From: Ferruginibacter sp.
Lineage (GTDB): Bacteria; Bacteroidota; Bacteroidia; Chitinophagales; Chitinophagaceae
Direction: 5' to 3'
Assembly (NCBI GenBank): GCA_014379625.1
Contig: JACMLJ010000032.1
Coordinates: 1 to 41,950 of the forward strand
DNA: 41,950 bases
Position 1 is the first letter of the stretch. The number at the start of each line of letters is the position of its first letter. The position numbers and the translations under genes are program-made. Below are positions 34,928-41,950 of the stretch, piece after piece. The notes beneath the pieces are model-generated. The model saw only the letters and a program-made list of their open reading frames with translations. It was not told where the DNA came from and searched no databases.

Positions 34928-35389
34928 GTGGGTATATTTCCATTCTTTAAAAAGAAGCCTTTTTTTTCTGATCCCGACCAGGCGCGGATAGTGGAAGCGA
35001 TCCGGATAGCGGAAAAGGAAACCAGCGGAGAAATCAGGATATATGTTGAAAGCAAGAATCCTTTTATGGATCCGCTCGACCGGGCAGCAGAGATTTTTTT
35101 TCAATTAAAAATGCAGAACACAGCGCATCGCAATGCAGTACTCCTTTATATTGCTATGAAGGATCATGAGCTTGCGCTGTTTGGGGACGAAGGCATACAC
35201 CAGAAAGTAGGGGCGGAATATTGGAAAAATGCTGTTAAAAATATGATTGCTGAATTTTCTAATCAACATATCGGAACCGGTATTGAGCAATGCGTATTGC
35301 AAATTGGACAAACGTTGAAAGAAACATTTCCTTACGAAGCAACTACTGATAAGAACGAATTACCAGATAATATGGTATTTGGTAGATAA
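34928..35389 (+). CDS. TPM domain protein without signal peptide
   Basis: This 153-residue protein consists of a TPM (DUF477) domain: SDPDQARIVEAIRIAEKET, SGEIRIYVESKNP, NAVLLYIAMKDHELALFGD and the C-terminal GIEQCVLQIG. TPM domains occur in Psb32/YgcG-type proteins and have been reported to hydrolyse phosphate esters in a plant relative. The start codon is GTG at 34928, five bases after the upstream lemA stop; no ATG would give a full domain. It has no signal peptide or membrane helix, so it should stay on the cytosolic face, unlike its secreted neighbour. Confidence 0.82.
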   Translation: MGIFPFFKKKPFFSDPDQARIVEAIRIAEKETSGEIRIYVESKNPFMDPLDRAAEIFFQLKMQNTAHRNAVLLYIAMKDHELALFGDEGIHQKVGAEYWKNAVKNMIAEFSNQHIGTGIEQCVLQIGQTLKETFPYEATTDKNELPDNMVFGR

Positions 35390-35480
35390 TTAAAAACTGG
35401 CTGGTCATCATTGAAGCTGGTTGTTGACTATAATTAAATTACACTACAAAAATTTTACCCGCCGCGGCCGGTATAGGGGC

Positions 35481-36278
35481 ATGAAAAAAATCACCTGCAT
35501 ACTACTGTTAGTTTTCACTACGATTGTTTCCTTTACCCAGGGACAAAATATTTCCCTGGAACAGGTAGTCAAAACTCCGCCCAATCCACCCAAACTGGTA
35601 AATGATTATGCCGGAATATTAACTGCTGATCAAAAACAGGCGCTTGAAACCAAGCTTTACCAGTTTGATGACAGCACTTCAAACCAGGTGACGGTAGTGA
35701 TTGTACCTCGTTTAGATGGCAACGATGTGGCAGATGCGGCGATTGAAATTGGAAGAAGCTGGGGTGTTGGCGGCAAAAAAAATAACAATGGCGTAGTGCT
35801 GTTAATTTCTGTTGAAGATAGAAAATTAAATATCTCCCCCGGGTATGGACTTGAAAAATCCTTGCCAGATTTAACCTGCCAGCAGATCATCAAAAATATA
35901 ATCGTCCCCAACTTTAAAGGCAACGATTATTATCGCGGGATTGATGAGGGAACAGATGCCATTATACAAGCCACCAAGGGGGAGTTTAAGGCCCCTGCAC
36001 ACTATAGTAAAGGCGGGAAGTCTTTTGGAATAGGTAAAATAATTTTCATAGTTATTATTATTATTGTTTTTCTGGCCGTTAGCTCGGGTGGCGGTGGTGG
36101 TGGTGGCTCCTTTATGAGCCGCAATGGCGCCATGCCATTTATACTGGGTAGCCTTCTTGGAAGTGCCGGCAGGGGTGGCGGAGGTTTCGGCGGCGGTGGC
36201 GGTGGTGGAAGTTCCGGTGGCTTTGGAGGATTTGGTGGCGGCAGTTTTGGGGGAGGGGGCAGTAGTGGTTCCTGGTAA
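35481..36278 (+). CDS. Secreted TPM domain protein with glycine-rich tail
   Basis: The 265-residue protein has a signal peptide ending around SFTQG. Next come a TPM domain (about 35-165, with VNDYAGILTADQKQALE, VTVVIVPRLDGND, IEIGRSWGVGGKKNNNG and ISPGYGLEKSLPD) and a membrane helix (IIFIVIIIIVFLAVS). A tail of Gly and Ser with a few Phe follows. This is the YgcG-type architecture. I chose MKKITC at 35481; the ATG at 35421 precedes the signal. Near-homopolymeric Gly coding at 36085-36275 may be prone to slippage. A strong terminator follows. Confidence 0.87.
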   Translation: MKKITCILLLVFTTIVSFTQGQNISLEQVVKTPPNPPKLVNDYAGILTADQKQALETKLYQFDDSTSNQVTVVIVPRLDGNDVADAAIEIGRSWGVGGKKNNNGVVLLISVEDRKLNISPGYGLEKSLPDLTCQQIIKNIIVPNFKGNDYYRGIDEGTDAIIQATKGEFKAPAHYSKGGKSFGIGKIIFIVIIIIVFLAVSSGGGGGGGSFMSRNGAMPFILGSLLGSAGRGGGGFGGGGGGGSSGGFGGFGGGSFGGGGSSGSW

Positions 36279-36298
36279 AAATAAAGATTGCTATAAAG

Positions 36299-36331
36299 AA
36301 ATCCCGGCCATTGCAGCCGGGATTTTTTATT
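36299..36331 (+). terminator. Rho-independent terminator after the LemA/TPM cluster
   Basis: AAATCCCGGC at 36299-36308 pairs perfectly with GCCGGGATTT at 36316-36325 over a seven-base loop and is followed by a T run. It begins 20 bases after the TPM gene stop. Confidence 0.9.
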
Positions 36332-36438
36332 GCTTCATACCATCTTTGGGAACCGTACACGTTAATCGGGGTATGAGCGCCGGCCGCAAAATGAAAGCTA
36401 ATATCTTATATGTTAGCCAGGTAACTGGAGGAATGATT

Positions 36439-38880
36439 TTATTTAAACACAGTTTTTATATACTCGGCAACCTCGCCCGGTTTGGCTTTTGCAACTTTAT
36501 CCAGTCCTACCTTAAAAGCCGGATCAGTAAAACTTCTGTACTGCTCAGGAATAAATCCCCTGAATTTCATGATATAACCTATACCTTTTTTAAGCTTCGC
36601 TACATCGTTTATTTTTAGCAGGTAGTCACAGAAGGCATCTGTCATTTCTATTTTTTCCTGGCTTGGAGGAGCTTCATTATACTTTGCGGCTATAAAATCA
36701 AAGTCAGCCTCGGTTCCATTTGCTATCAGGTTGGTGCTAACTACTTCACCCAAAGCGCCTTTAGCATCCGTGCTGTATTTTTTTGCCAGTTCGTAAGATC
36801 TGGCAGGTTCTAAAGCGCTTAATGCTTCTAAAGCGGCGCCTGCAACACTGTAAGATGAGTCGCCCACATATTTGTTATAAAGGGATTGATATTTCCTATC
36901 CTTTGTTGCAGCGAGAAATTTCAGTGCCGCGGCTCTGGTTTTCTTATCCTTCTCAATACCGGCAATAGATTCTATCGCAACTACCACTTTTTCGTCTTTA
37001 GCAAATTTTGATAAAGCCAAGCGGTCAATGCTTAGTTTGCGCAGTCCGGCGTATTTATCCTGTATGCCAAGTGACAGTTCTTCCATGTTCTTTTTATTGA
37101 AAAAATCCAGGGCTTCTTTTCTGTCTAAATAATTAGGGGCCTGCTTATATTGAAATACGAAGTTTTCGGCGGTTTTGTTATCAGTTTTATCCCATAACAA
37201 CACTTTATCTGCATCCACATTTACCAGGTCGGGTTTGGAGACCTGGTTAAATACAAAAGTATCCGCTTTATTTTCTATCCAGACATTAAAGCGTTTTTTA
37301 TCCTTGCCAGTATACAGGTCTATGGCAACAGGTAATTTAAACACCTTATCGCCCTGCTGTGTCTGTTTGATATAGACATAAACTTTTCCGGCGCTTGCAT
37401 CATAATTATAACTGATATCTACTTTCGGATGACCACTACCGAAGTACCATTGGTTCCAGAACCAGTTCATGTCTTTACCGGTTACTTCTTCAAAAGCCAG
37501 TCGCAACTGGGCAGCCTCGCCCGATTTAAATTTATTGGTGTTTAAATAATTATTCAGCGATTTATAAAATGCATCATCGCCAACATAATTGCGCAACATG
37601 TGTAGAATCCGGCCACCTTTATTATAACTCACTGCGTCAAACACATCTTCCTTATCTGCATACCTGAAGCGTACCAGGTCTTTTTTCTCACTTCCGCTTT
37701 GCATATATCCCTGCATATCTTCGAGGTTATGCTCATCGGCGGCATCCTTACCATATTTATATTCATCCCATAAATATTCACTGTAATTGGCAAAGCTCTC
37801 GTTTACTGTTAAATTGCTCCAGCTTTCTGCAGTAACCAGGTCACCAAACCACTGGTGAAATAATTCATGCGCAATGGTCTCTTCCCACCTGTTGCCGTCT
37901 GTTAGCTGTCTTGCATTTTGATAAGCGCTTTCCTGGTGCAGGGTGGCGGTTGTATTTTCCATAGCGCCGCTTACATAATCCCTTCCTACTATCTGCGCAT
38001 ATTTTTGCCAGGGGTAATCAACACCAAGTTTGGTTGAAAAGAATTTGATCATTTCCGGTGTATTGCCAAAAACTCCTCTCGCATACGGGGCTTCCTTTTT
38101 CTCTACATAATAACTCACTTCTTTTCCTTTATAACTATCTTTAATTATGGCAAAATCGCCCACCGCCATAAAAAACAGGTATGGGGCATGCGGGAGGTCC
38201 ATTTTCCAGTAATCCGTTCTGGTGTCATCAGAATTTTTCTTTTGGCTGATCAGTAAACCGTTGCTGAGCGTTACATACTTTGCCGGCACTGTCATATAAA
38301 TTTCCTCCGTAGATTTTTGATTGGGTTTATCAATGGTTGGCATCCACACACTGTTGGCTTCTGTTTCACCCTGGGTCCATATTTGTACCGGCTTATCCTT
38401 ATCTTCCCCGGTCGGGTTAACAAAGTACAAACCTTTTGCATTGGTGATTGCAGCGCTGCCTTCCACTTCCAGTTCGTCGGGTTTAGACGTATACGCGATA
38501 TAAATGGTGTAATTTTCTCCACCTTTATAAACTTTGTCAAGTATTATTGATAACTGGAGGCCATTGTAGTTATATTTTAAAACCGATTTTGCGTTGCCCT
38601 TTATAATTGCTACTTCTTTAATATCCATCCCCTTAGCGTCTAAGGTTAAAGAATCGGTTGAGTAAAAGTGGGGTTTTAATGTTATCCAGGCTTTCCCATA
38701 CATCCATGATTTAGTGTAGTCGAATTTAACCTCCAGTTTGGTATGTACCAGGTCATTAATTTTCGCATAGCTTTCGCGGTACATTTTTTTCCATGAACTG
38801 TCATTTGCCTTATTTCTATTCTGTGCATTTACAGTTCCGATCCCGGTAACAATAACAATAAAAAAGAAAATTTTCTTCAT
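36439..38880 (-). CDS. Secreted M1-family aminopeptidase
   Basis: The 813-residue protein has a signal peptide (FFFIVIVTGIGTVNA). An M1 N-terminal saddle domain precedes the thermolysin-like core with exopeptidase motif GAMEN in SGAMENTTATLH. The zinc site HELFH is at about 338-342, with the third ligand glutamate about 361 in NESFANY. The C-terminal part (about 560-800) is a helical array with HEAT-like repeats. It should trim N-terminal residues from peptides in the periplasm or outside the cell. Length and order are typical for bacterial M1 enzymes. It is divergent from the DUF4476 gene, with a 120-base shared upstream region. Confidence 0.94.
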   Translation of the reverse strand: MKKIFFFIVIVTGIGTVNAQNRNKANDSSWKKMYRESYAKINDLVHTKLEVKFDYTKSWMYGKAWITLKPHFYSTDSLTLDAKGMDIKEVAIIKGNAKSVLKYNYNGLQLSIILDKVYKGGENYTIYIAYTSKPDELEVEGSAAITNAKGLYFVNPTGEDKDKPVQIWTQGETEANSVWMPTIDKPNQKSTEEIYMTVPAKYVTLSNGLLISQKKNSDDTRTDYWKMDLPHAPYLFFMAVGDFAIIKDSYKGKEVSYYVEKKEAPYARGVFGNTPEMIKFFSTKLGVDYPWQKYAQIVGRDYVSGAMENTTATLHQESAYQNARQLTDGNRWEETIAHELFHQWFGDLVTAESWSNLTVNESFANYSEYLWDEYKYGKDAADEHNLEDMQGYMQSGSEKKDLVRFRYADKEDVFDAVSYNKGGRILHMLRNYVGDDAFYKSLNNYLNTNKFKSGEAAQLRLAFEEVTGKDMNWFWNQWYFGSGHPKVDISYNYDASAGKVYVYIKQTQQGDKVFKLPVAIDLYTGKDKKRFNVWIENKADTFVFNQVSKPDLVNVDADKVLLWDKTDNKTAENFVFQYKQAPNYLDRKEALDFFNKKNMEELSLGIQDKYAGLRKLSIDRLALSKFAKDEKVVVAIESIAGIEKDKKTRAAALKFLAATKDRKYQSLYNKYVGDSSYSVAGAALEALSALEPARSYELAKKYSTDAKGALGEVVSTNLIANGTEADFDFIAAKYNEAPPSQEKIEMTDAFCDYLLKINDVAKLKKGIGYIMKFRGFIPEQYRSFTDPAFKVGLDKVAKAKPGEVAEYIKTVFK

Positions 38881-38971
38881 ATAATAAAATTATTTAGCTG
38901 TAAAAATAAGGGTACTCCTGTTAATGCAAAACGAATTTTTTGATAAATGGTAAATCCATTACTATAATAAG

Positions 38972-38979
38972 TAGTTTTG
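38972..38979 (+). promoter_or_regulatory. Candidate -7 box for the DUF4476 gene
   Basis: TAGTTTTG followed by C fits the TAnnTTTG consensus and lies 21 bases before the ATG at 39001. Confidence 0.45.
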
Positions 38980-39000
38980 CAGCCAAAGCAAAACCCACAC

Positions 39001-40344
39001 ATGAAGCATTTACAGTTTGGAATTTTTACGCTTTTTCTTTTTTTTACTTTGCCTGGTGTAAAAGCCCAGCAAAATCATTTCTTATATGTTCAGACTGAGA
39101 ATAAGCAACCCTTTTATATAAAGCTGGATGCGAAGCTGTATAGCTCATCTGTCTCAGGATACCTGGTAGTACCAAAACTAAAGGATGGGACTTATAACCT
39201 GTTGATCGGGTTTCCTAAAACTGAATGGACAGAACAAAATTTAATTTGTACGGTTGATAAAAACGATATTGGCTATTTATTGAAAAATTTTGGTGCCAAG
39301 GGTTGGGGGTTATTCAACCTGCAAACCTTAGATGTAGTAATGGCTGGCGACAAAACTAAAACCGACAAGGTAGAGGTAGTAGACAAAACGGATGGCTTTT
39401 CCAATATGCTTTCCAATGTAGTGAATGATCCAACTATCCGGCAAACTGAAGTTGTGAAGGAAGAATTAAAAAAGGCCCCCGCAGAGGAGGAAAAAACAGT
39501 CGCTGTTGGTTCCCAGGAAAAAGAACAGGTAGCAGTTCCGGTATTAATTGAATCGCCAAAAGAAGAATTGAAACTTACGGCGGTTAAAACGGTACAGCCA
39601 GATACTATGGTAGCCAGGGAGACCGGAAACACTGAAGTGGTAAATAGTCAGTCGGCTGAAATCAATAGGTTAAGGTCAACTATTACACGCAGTTTGTTTA
39701 ATAAAAACCCGGACGGGACTGAAATGGTTTTTATTGATGAATCGGGTGGCGGAAAAGATACGGTTATTATCTTCATTCCTGCAGATAAAAATGCAGTAGT
39801 GAACGAAGTACCAAAAGAATTGGAAAAGCCTAAGGAGGATCGAAAAAACGGAACTGTAAAGCCGGAAGAAAAAACCAAAGATAACAGGTTCCTGGAAATC
39901 GAAATCCCTGGACAGGCAGTTAAAACGGTAGAAAATAAGCCTGTAGAAAAGAAGATAACTGAAAATAGTGGATTGGAAATTGCAGCAACAAAAAATACCG
40001 CAGAGAAGCCGGTTGAGCCGGTTAGTCAAAAATCCGTCATGATAAATTCAGATTGCAAAAGCTTTGCATCAGATGAGGACTTTCTGAAATTGCGAAAAAA
40101 AATGGCGGCGGCAGACAACGAAGATGACATGATGATGCTGGCAAAAAAATTATTTAAAACAAAATGTTTTGCCGTAGATCAGTTAAAGAACCTGAGTGTA
40201 TTGTTTTTAAAGGATGCAGGTAAATATGCTTTTTTTGATATGGCATACCCGTTTGTTGCTGATTCGCATAACTTCAATACATTACAAAACCAGTTATCAG
40301 AAACATACTATATCAATCGTTTCCAGGTAATGATTCGTCACTAA
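39001..40344 (+). CDS. Secreted DUF4476 domain protein with charged linker
   Basis: The 447-residue protein has a signal peptide ending GVKAQ. An N-terminal beta domain follows (about 25-115, FLYVQTENKQPFYIKLDAKL, YNLLIGFPKTEW). A long Lys/Glu/Pro/Val-rich low-complexity linker spans about 140-335. A C-terminal DUF4476 domain (about 345-445) reads DEDFLKLRKKMAAADNEDD, FKTKCFAVDQLKNLSVLFL and KYAFFDMAYPFVAD. DUF4476 is common in secreted Bacteroidota proteins and has no known role. I chose MKHLQFG at 39001, after the -7 box, rather than the in-frame ATG at 38977, which overlaps it. truA follows by 49 bases. Confidence 0.8.
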   Translation: MKHLQFGIFTLFLFFTLPGVKAQQNHFLYVQTENKQPFYIKLDAKLYSSSVSGYLVVPKLKDGTYNLLIGFPKTEWTEQNLICTVDKNDIGYLLKNFGAKGWGLFNLQTLDVVMAGDKTKTDKVEVVDKTDGFSNMLSNVVNDPTIRQTEVVKEELKKAPAEEEKTVAVGSQEKEQVAVPVLIESPKEELKLTAVKTVQPDTMVARETGNTEVVNSQSAEINRLRSTITRSLFNKNPDGTEMVFIDESGGGKDTVIIFIPADKNAVVNEVPKELEKPKEDRKNGTVKPEEKTKDNRFLEIEIPGQAVKTVENKPVEKKITENSGLEIAATKNTAEKPVEPVSQKSVMINSDCKSFASDEDFLKLRKKMAAADNEDDMMMLAKKLFKTKCFAVDQLKNLSVLFLKDAGKYAFFDMAYPFVADSHNFNTLQNQLSETYYINRFQVMIRH

Positions 40345-40393
40345 AAAAACTCCTCTGCCGCCGGAAGCAAGGCGGAGATAGGGTTGAGCCACT

Positions 40394-41140
40394 ATGCCAC
40401 GCTATTTCATAGAAGTCTTTTATAAGGGCGCCAGCTATTCGGGTTTTCAAATTCAGCGAAATGCCAATTCTATCCAGGCTGAAATAGAAAAGTCGCTCTC
40501 CATTTTCTTTAAGGAATCATTTTCTCTCACTGGTTCTTCCAGAACTGATGCAGGCGTTCATGCACTCAGCAATTACTTTCATTTTGATTGCAAGCGGCTT
40601 TCTGTAAATACCGAAGACGGATTAAACCGGGTCATATATAATCTGAATGCAATTTTGCCGGCTGATATAGTGATTAAAAAGATTTACCCGGTGGCTGAAG
40701 ATGCCCATTGCAGGTTTGATGCGGTTAGCAGGGAGTACAAATACTTTATTTGCCAGCATAAAGATCCCTTTCATTCAGACAGGGCTTATTATTACCCTTA
40801 CAAATTAGATATGGCATTATTAAACGAAGCCGCAACTGCGCTATTGTCATACCAGGATTTTACCTCTTTTTCAAAGCGAAATACCCAGGTCAGTTCTTTT
40901 AACTGTAATATTATTAAAAGTGAATGGACAATGGAGCAAGGCATCCTGGTGTATAATGTGAAAGCCAACCGATTTTTACGAGGAATGATAAGGGGGTTGG
41001 TGGGTACTATGCTTAAAGCAGGCAGCCGAAAGATTTCCATTGACGTATTCCGTAAAATAATCGAAAGCCGGGATTGTTCCAATGCTGATTTTTCGGTTCC
41101 GCCCCAGGGGCTCTTTTTAGTAAATGTACAGTTTATATAA
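40394..41140 (+). CDS. truA: tRNA pseudouridine synthase A
   Basis: TruA converts uridines 38-40 of tRNA anticodon arms to pseudouridine. The 248-residue protein begins with RYFIEVFYKGASYSGFQIQ. The catalytic aspartate is in SSRTDAGVHAL. It also has FDAVSREYKYFI, the YQDFTSFSKRN segment and FLRGMIRGLVGTML. The length is normal. It is 49 bases after the DUF4476 gene on the same strand, with no terminator seen between them. About 750 bases of rRNA upstream region follow. Confidence 0.95.
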   Translation: MPRYFIEVFYKGASYSGFQIQRNANSIQAEIEKSLSIFFKESFSLTGSSRTDAGVHALSNYFHFDCKRLSVNTEDGLNRVIYNLNAILPADIVIKKIYPVAEDAHCRFDAVSREYKYFICQHKDPFHSDRAYYYPYKLDMALLNEAATALLSYQDFTSFSKRNTQVSSFNCNIIKSEWTMEQGILVYNVKANRFLRGMIRGLVGTMLKAGSRKISIDVFRKIIESRDCSNADFSVPPQGLFLVNVQFI

Positions 41141-41170
41141 CCCCGGACGGGAGAGAAGAGAATGTATCAC

Positions 41171-41290
41171 TCATTTATCTGTCAAAACCAAACTATAGTA
41201 GTTGATAAGCTGTTTTTTCTTGAACCAGGCTTTAACATTTCGCTTTAATTGCATTGACTTCCTGCTCTTTTCTTTTGGCTTTTTATTCAT
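41171..41290 (-). CDS. Possible small basic protein (39 residues)
   Basis: An uninterrupted minus-strand frame runs from an ATG at 41290 to a TGA at 41171. The product begins MNKKPKEKSRKSMQLKRN, continues with a KAWFKKKQL segment and ends in YYSLVLTDK. Roughly a third of the residues are Lys or Arg. There is no recognisable family, no clear ribosome-binding site and no TAnnTTTG box nearby. AT-rich sequence can give such a frame by chance, so conservation in relatives is needed before it is accepted. Confidence 0.3.
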   Translation of the reverse strand: MNKKPKEKSRKSMQLKRNVKAWFKKKQLINYYSLVLTDK

Positions 41291-41443
41291 TAATTGCGTT
41301 GTGGGAGAACTAATCTATTTTAAATGATAATTCATTGTAAATATTTACAAATAATTGATTTTCTATAATTCAATGCAGGTAAGCATTTCCGGAATATCTA
41401 ATTAGTAAATGAATTAAATTCAGTCTTTTTTTCTTAAAAAACT

Positions 41444-41473
41444 TTGGTAGTAAGTCATATCCCGTTATCTTTG
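41444..41473 (+). promoter_or_regulatory. Candidate rRNA promoter P1
   Basis: TTG at 41444-41446 and TATCTTTG at 41466-41473 are separated by 19 bases, matching the Bacteroidota -33/-7 arrangement. It is the outermost of three similar sites. Confidence 0.5.
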
Positions 41474-41560
41474 CCGTCCGCCAACAAAAAAGCGTGAGTT
41501 CTTTTTAAAAATTCCCCCAAAAACAAGAGAGATTAATTTTATAAATACTTGTAAAATAAA

Positions 41561-41591
41561 TTGGGTGATAGTGTAAAAAACCATACCTTTG
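41561..41591 (+). promoter_or_regulatory. rRNA promoter P2
   Basis: TTG at 41561-41563 and TACCTTTG at 41584-41591 are separated by 20 bases. The bases after the box (CACTCCG) are identical to those after P3. Confidence 0.7.
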
Positions 41592-41693
41592 CACTCCGAA
41601 ATAAAAATCGGGTAGTTCATTAAAATATTTCACTTAAGTTATTCATAATCAATCTTTAAAACGAAAGTTTTACGGAAAAATATTGAATTTAAT

Positions 41694-41724
41694 TTGTGTA
41701 ATGATATAAAAGGTTATACCTTTG
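41694..41724 (+). promoter_or_regulatory. rRNA promoter P3
   Basis: TTG at 41694-41696 and TACCTTTG at 41717-41724 are separated by 20 bases, as in P2. The shared ATACCTTTGCACTCCG word around both boxes suggests duplication of the promoter. The predicted leader to 16S is about 165 nucleotides. Confidence 0.75.
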
Positions 41725-41763
41725 CACTCCGTTAAAAACGGGGTTAAATAAAAGGTTATACAA

Positions 41764-41772
41764 GTTCTTTGA
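41764..41772 (+). promoter_or_regulatory. BoxA-like antitermination site in the rRNA leader
   Basis: GTTCTTTGA lies in the leader about 130 bases before mature 16S, where NusB/NusE-type boxA elements occur. The match is to the general boxA shape only. Confidence 0.4.
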
Positions 41773-41895
41773 AAGATTGGAAACAACAGCATAAGACTTC
41801 GGTTTTATAAAAGGTAAACATGCGCAAATAATAATTTAGAATTTGACAAGTTTTTTCCGAGAGAAAAATACTAGGTCAGATTAAACAACTCATTT

Positions 41896-41950
<55 letters not shown>

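Larger units (their letters stand above)
41141..41895. other. Region between truA and the 16S rRNA gene
   Basis: Apart from the possible 39-residue minus-strand frame, these 755 bases are non-coding. The right half is an rRNA upstream region with three candidate promoters (41444-41473, 41561-41591, 41694-41724) and a leader with a boxA-like word. Confidence 0.7.

Noticed and set aside
36124..36618. 164-codon frame overlapping the glycine-rich TPM tail and the M1 gene
   Set aside because: It is a shifted reading of GGN-rich codons (giving Val/Ala runs) and crosses a strong terminator into the antisense of the M1 gene.

Overview
The window looks like a chromosomal segment of a Bacteroidota bacterium, most likely from the Chitinophagaceae or a close relative. 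The evidence is a type IX secretion/gliding gene set (GldJ lipoprotein, PorV, a PorP/SprF protein), bacillithiol synthesis (BshA), Bacteroidota-type small families (DUF4292, DUF4476, carboxypeptidase-like regulatory domain), and AT-rich gene starts with little Shine-Dalgarno signal but many TAnnTTTG -7 boxes. The final 55 bases are the 5' end of a 16S rRNA gene. No phage, plasmid, IS transposase, CRISPR array or tRNA gene was recognised.

Layout. 1-389: non-coding, with a 134-bp hairpin-like inverted repeat. 390-4600 (minus): PaiB-family FMN protein, kynureninase, then an mrp-GDPD lipoprotein pair. 4826-6534 (plus): regulatory-domain protein, shikimate kinase, DUF423 protein, meeting tail to tail a 7TM-DISM histidine kinase (minus). 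8521-11016: ftsK, convergent with murF and gldJ (minus). 14047-14847: a long repeat-bearing gap, then porV, ispF, dut, a DUF4292 lipoprotein and an EnvC-like protein. 19465-20583: bshA (minus). 20825-25149: M28 peptidase, small membrane protein, rsmI and an EI24/CysZ-like protein (minus), and mpg. 25362-29774: a PorP/SprF protein, upp, a lipoprotein and ade. 29864-36278 (plus): a LolA-like protein, gap, pgk and a lemA-lemA-TPM-TPM cluster. 36439-41140: M1 aminopeptidase, DUF4476 protein and truA. 41141-41950: rRNA promoter region and the start of 16S.

The genes are mostly housekeeping: cell wall and division (murF, ftsK, EnvC-like), nucleotide hygiene and salvage (dut, upp, ade), DNA and RNA modification (mpg, rsmI, truA), isoprenoid and shikimate steps (ispF, aroK), glycolysis (gap, pgk), thiol chemistry (bshA), and secretion/gliding (gldJ, porV, PorP-like). 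I found no new multi-gene defence or mobile system.

The unexplained structure is between genes. (1) Heptanucleotide arrays: two run up to the -7 promoter box of dut and mpg, and related ones sit near paiB-like, rsmI and upp. (2) A dispersed repeat has two copies of about 130-145 bp with imperfect terminal inverted repeats, plus a half copy. (3) Several perfect palindromes or inverted repeats occur at 45-178, 14387-14421, 20678-20735 and 30672-30682. (4) Very short or absent leaders are predicted for ftsK and dut. Among proteins, the Mrp homologue lacks its usual CxxC, and the EnvC-like LytM and GldJ SUMF1 domains lack catalytic residues.
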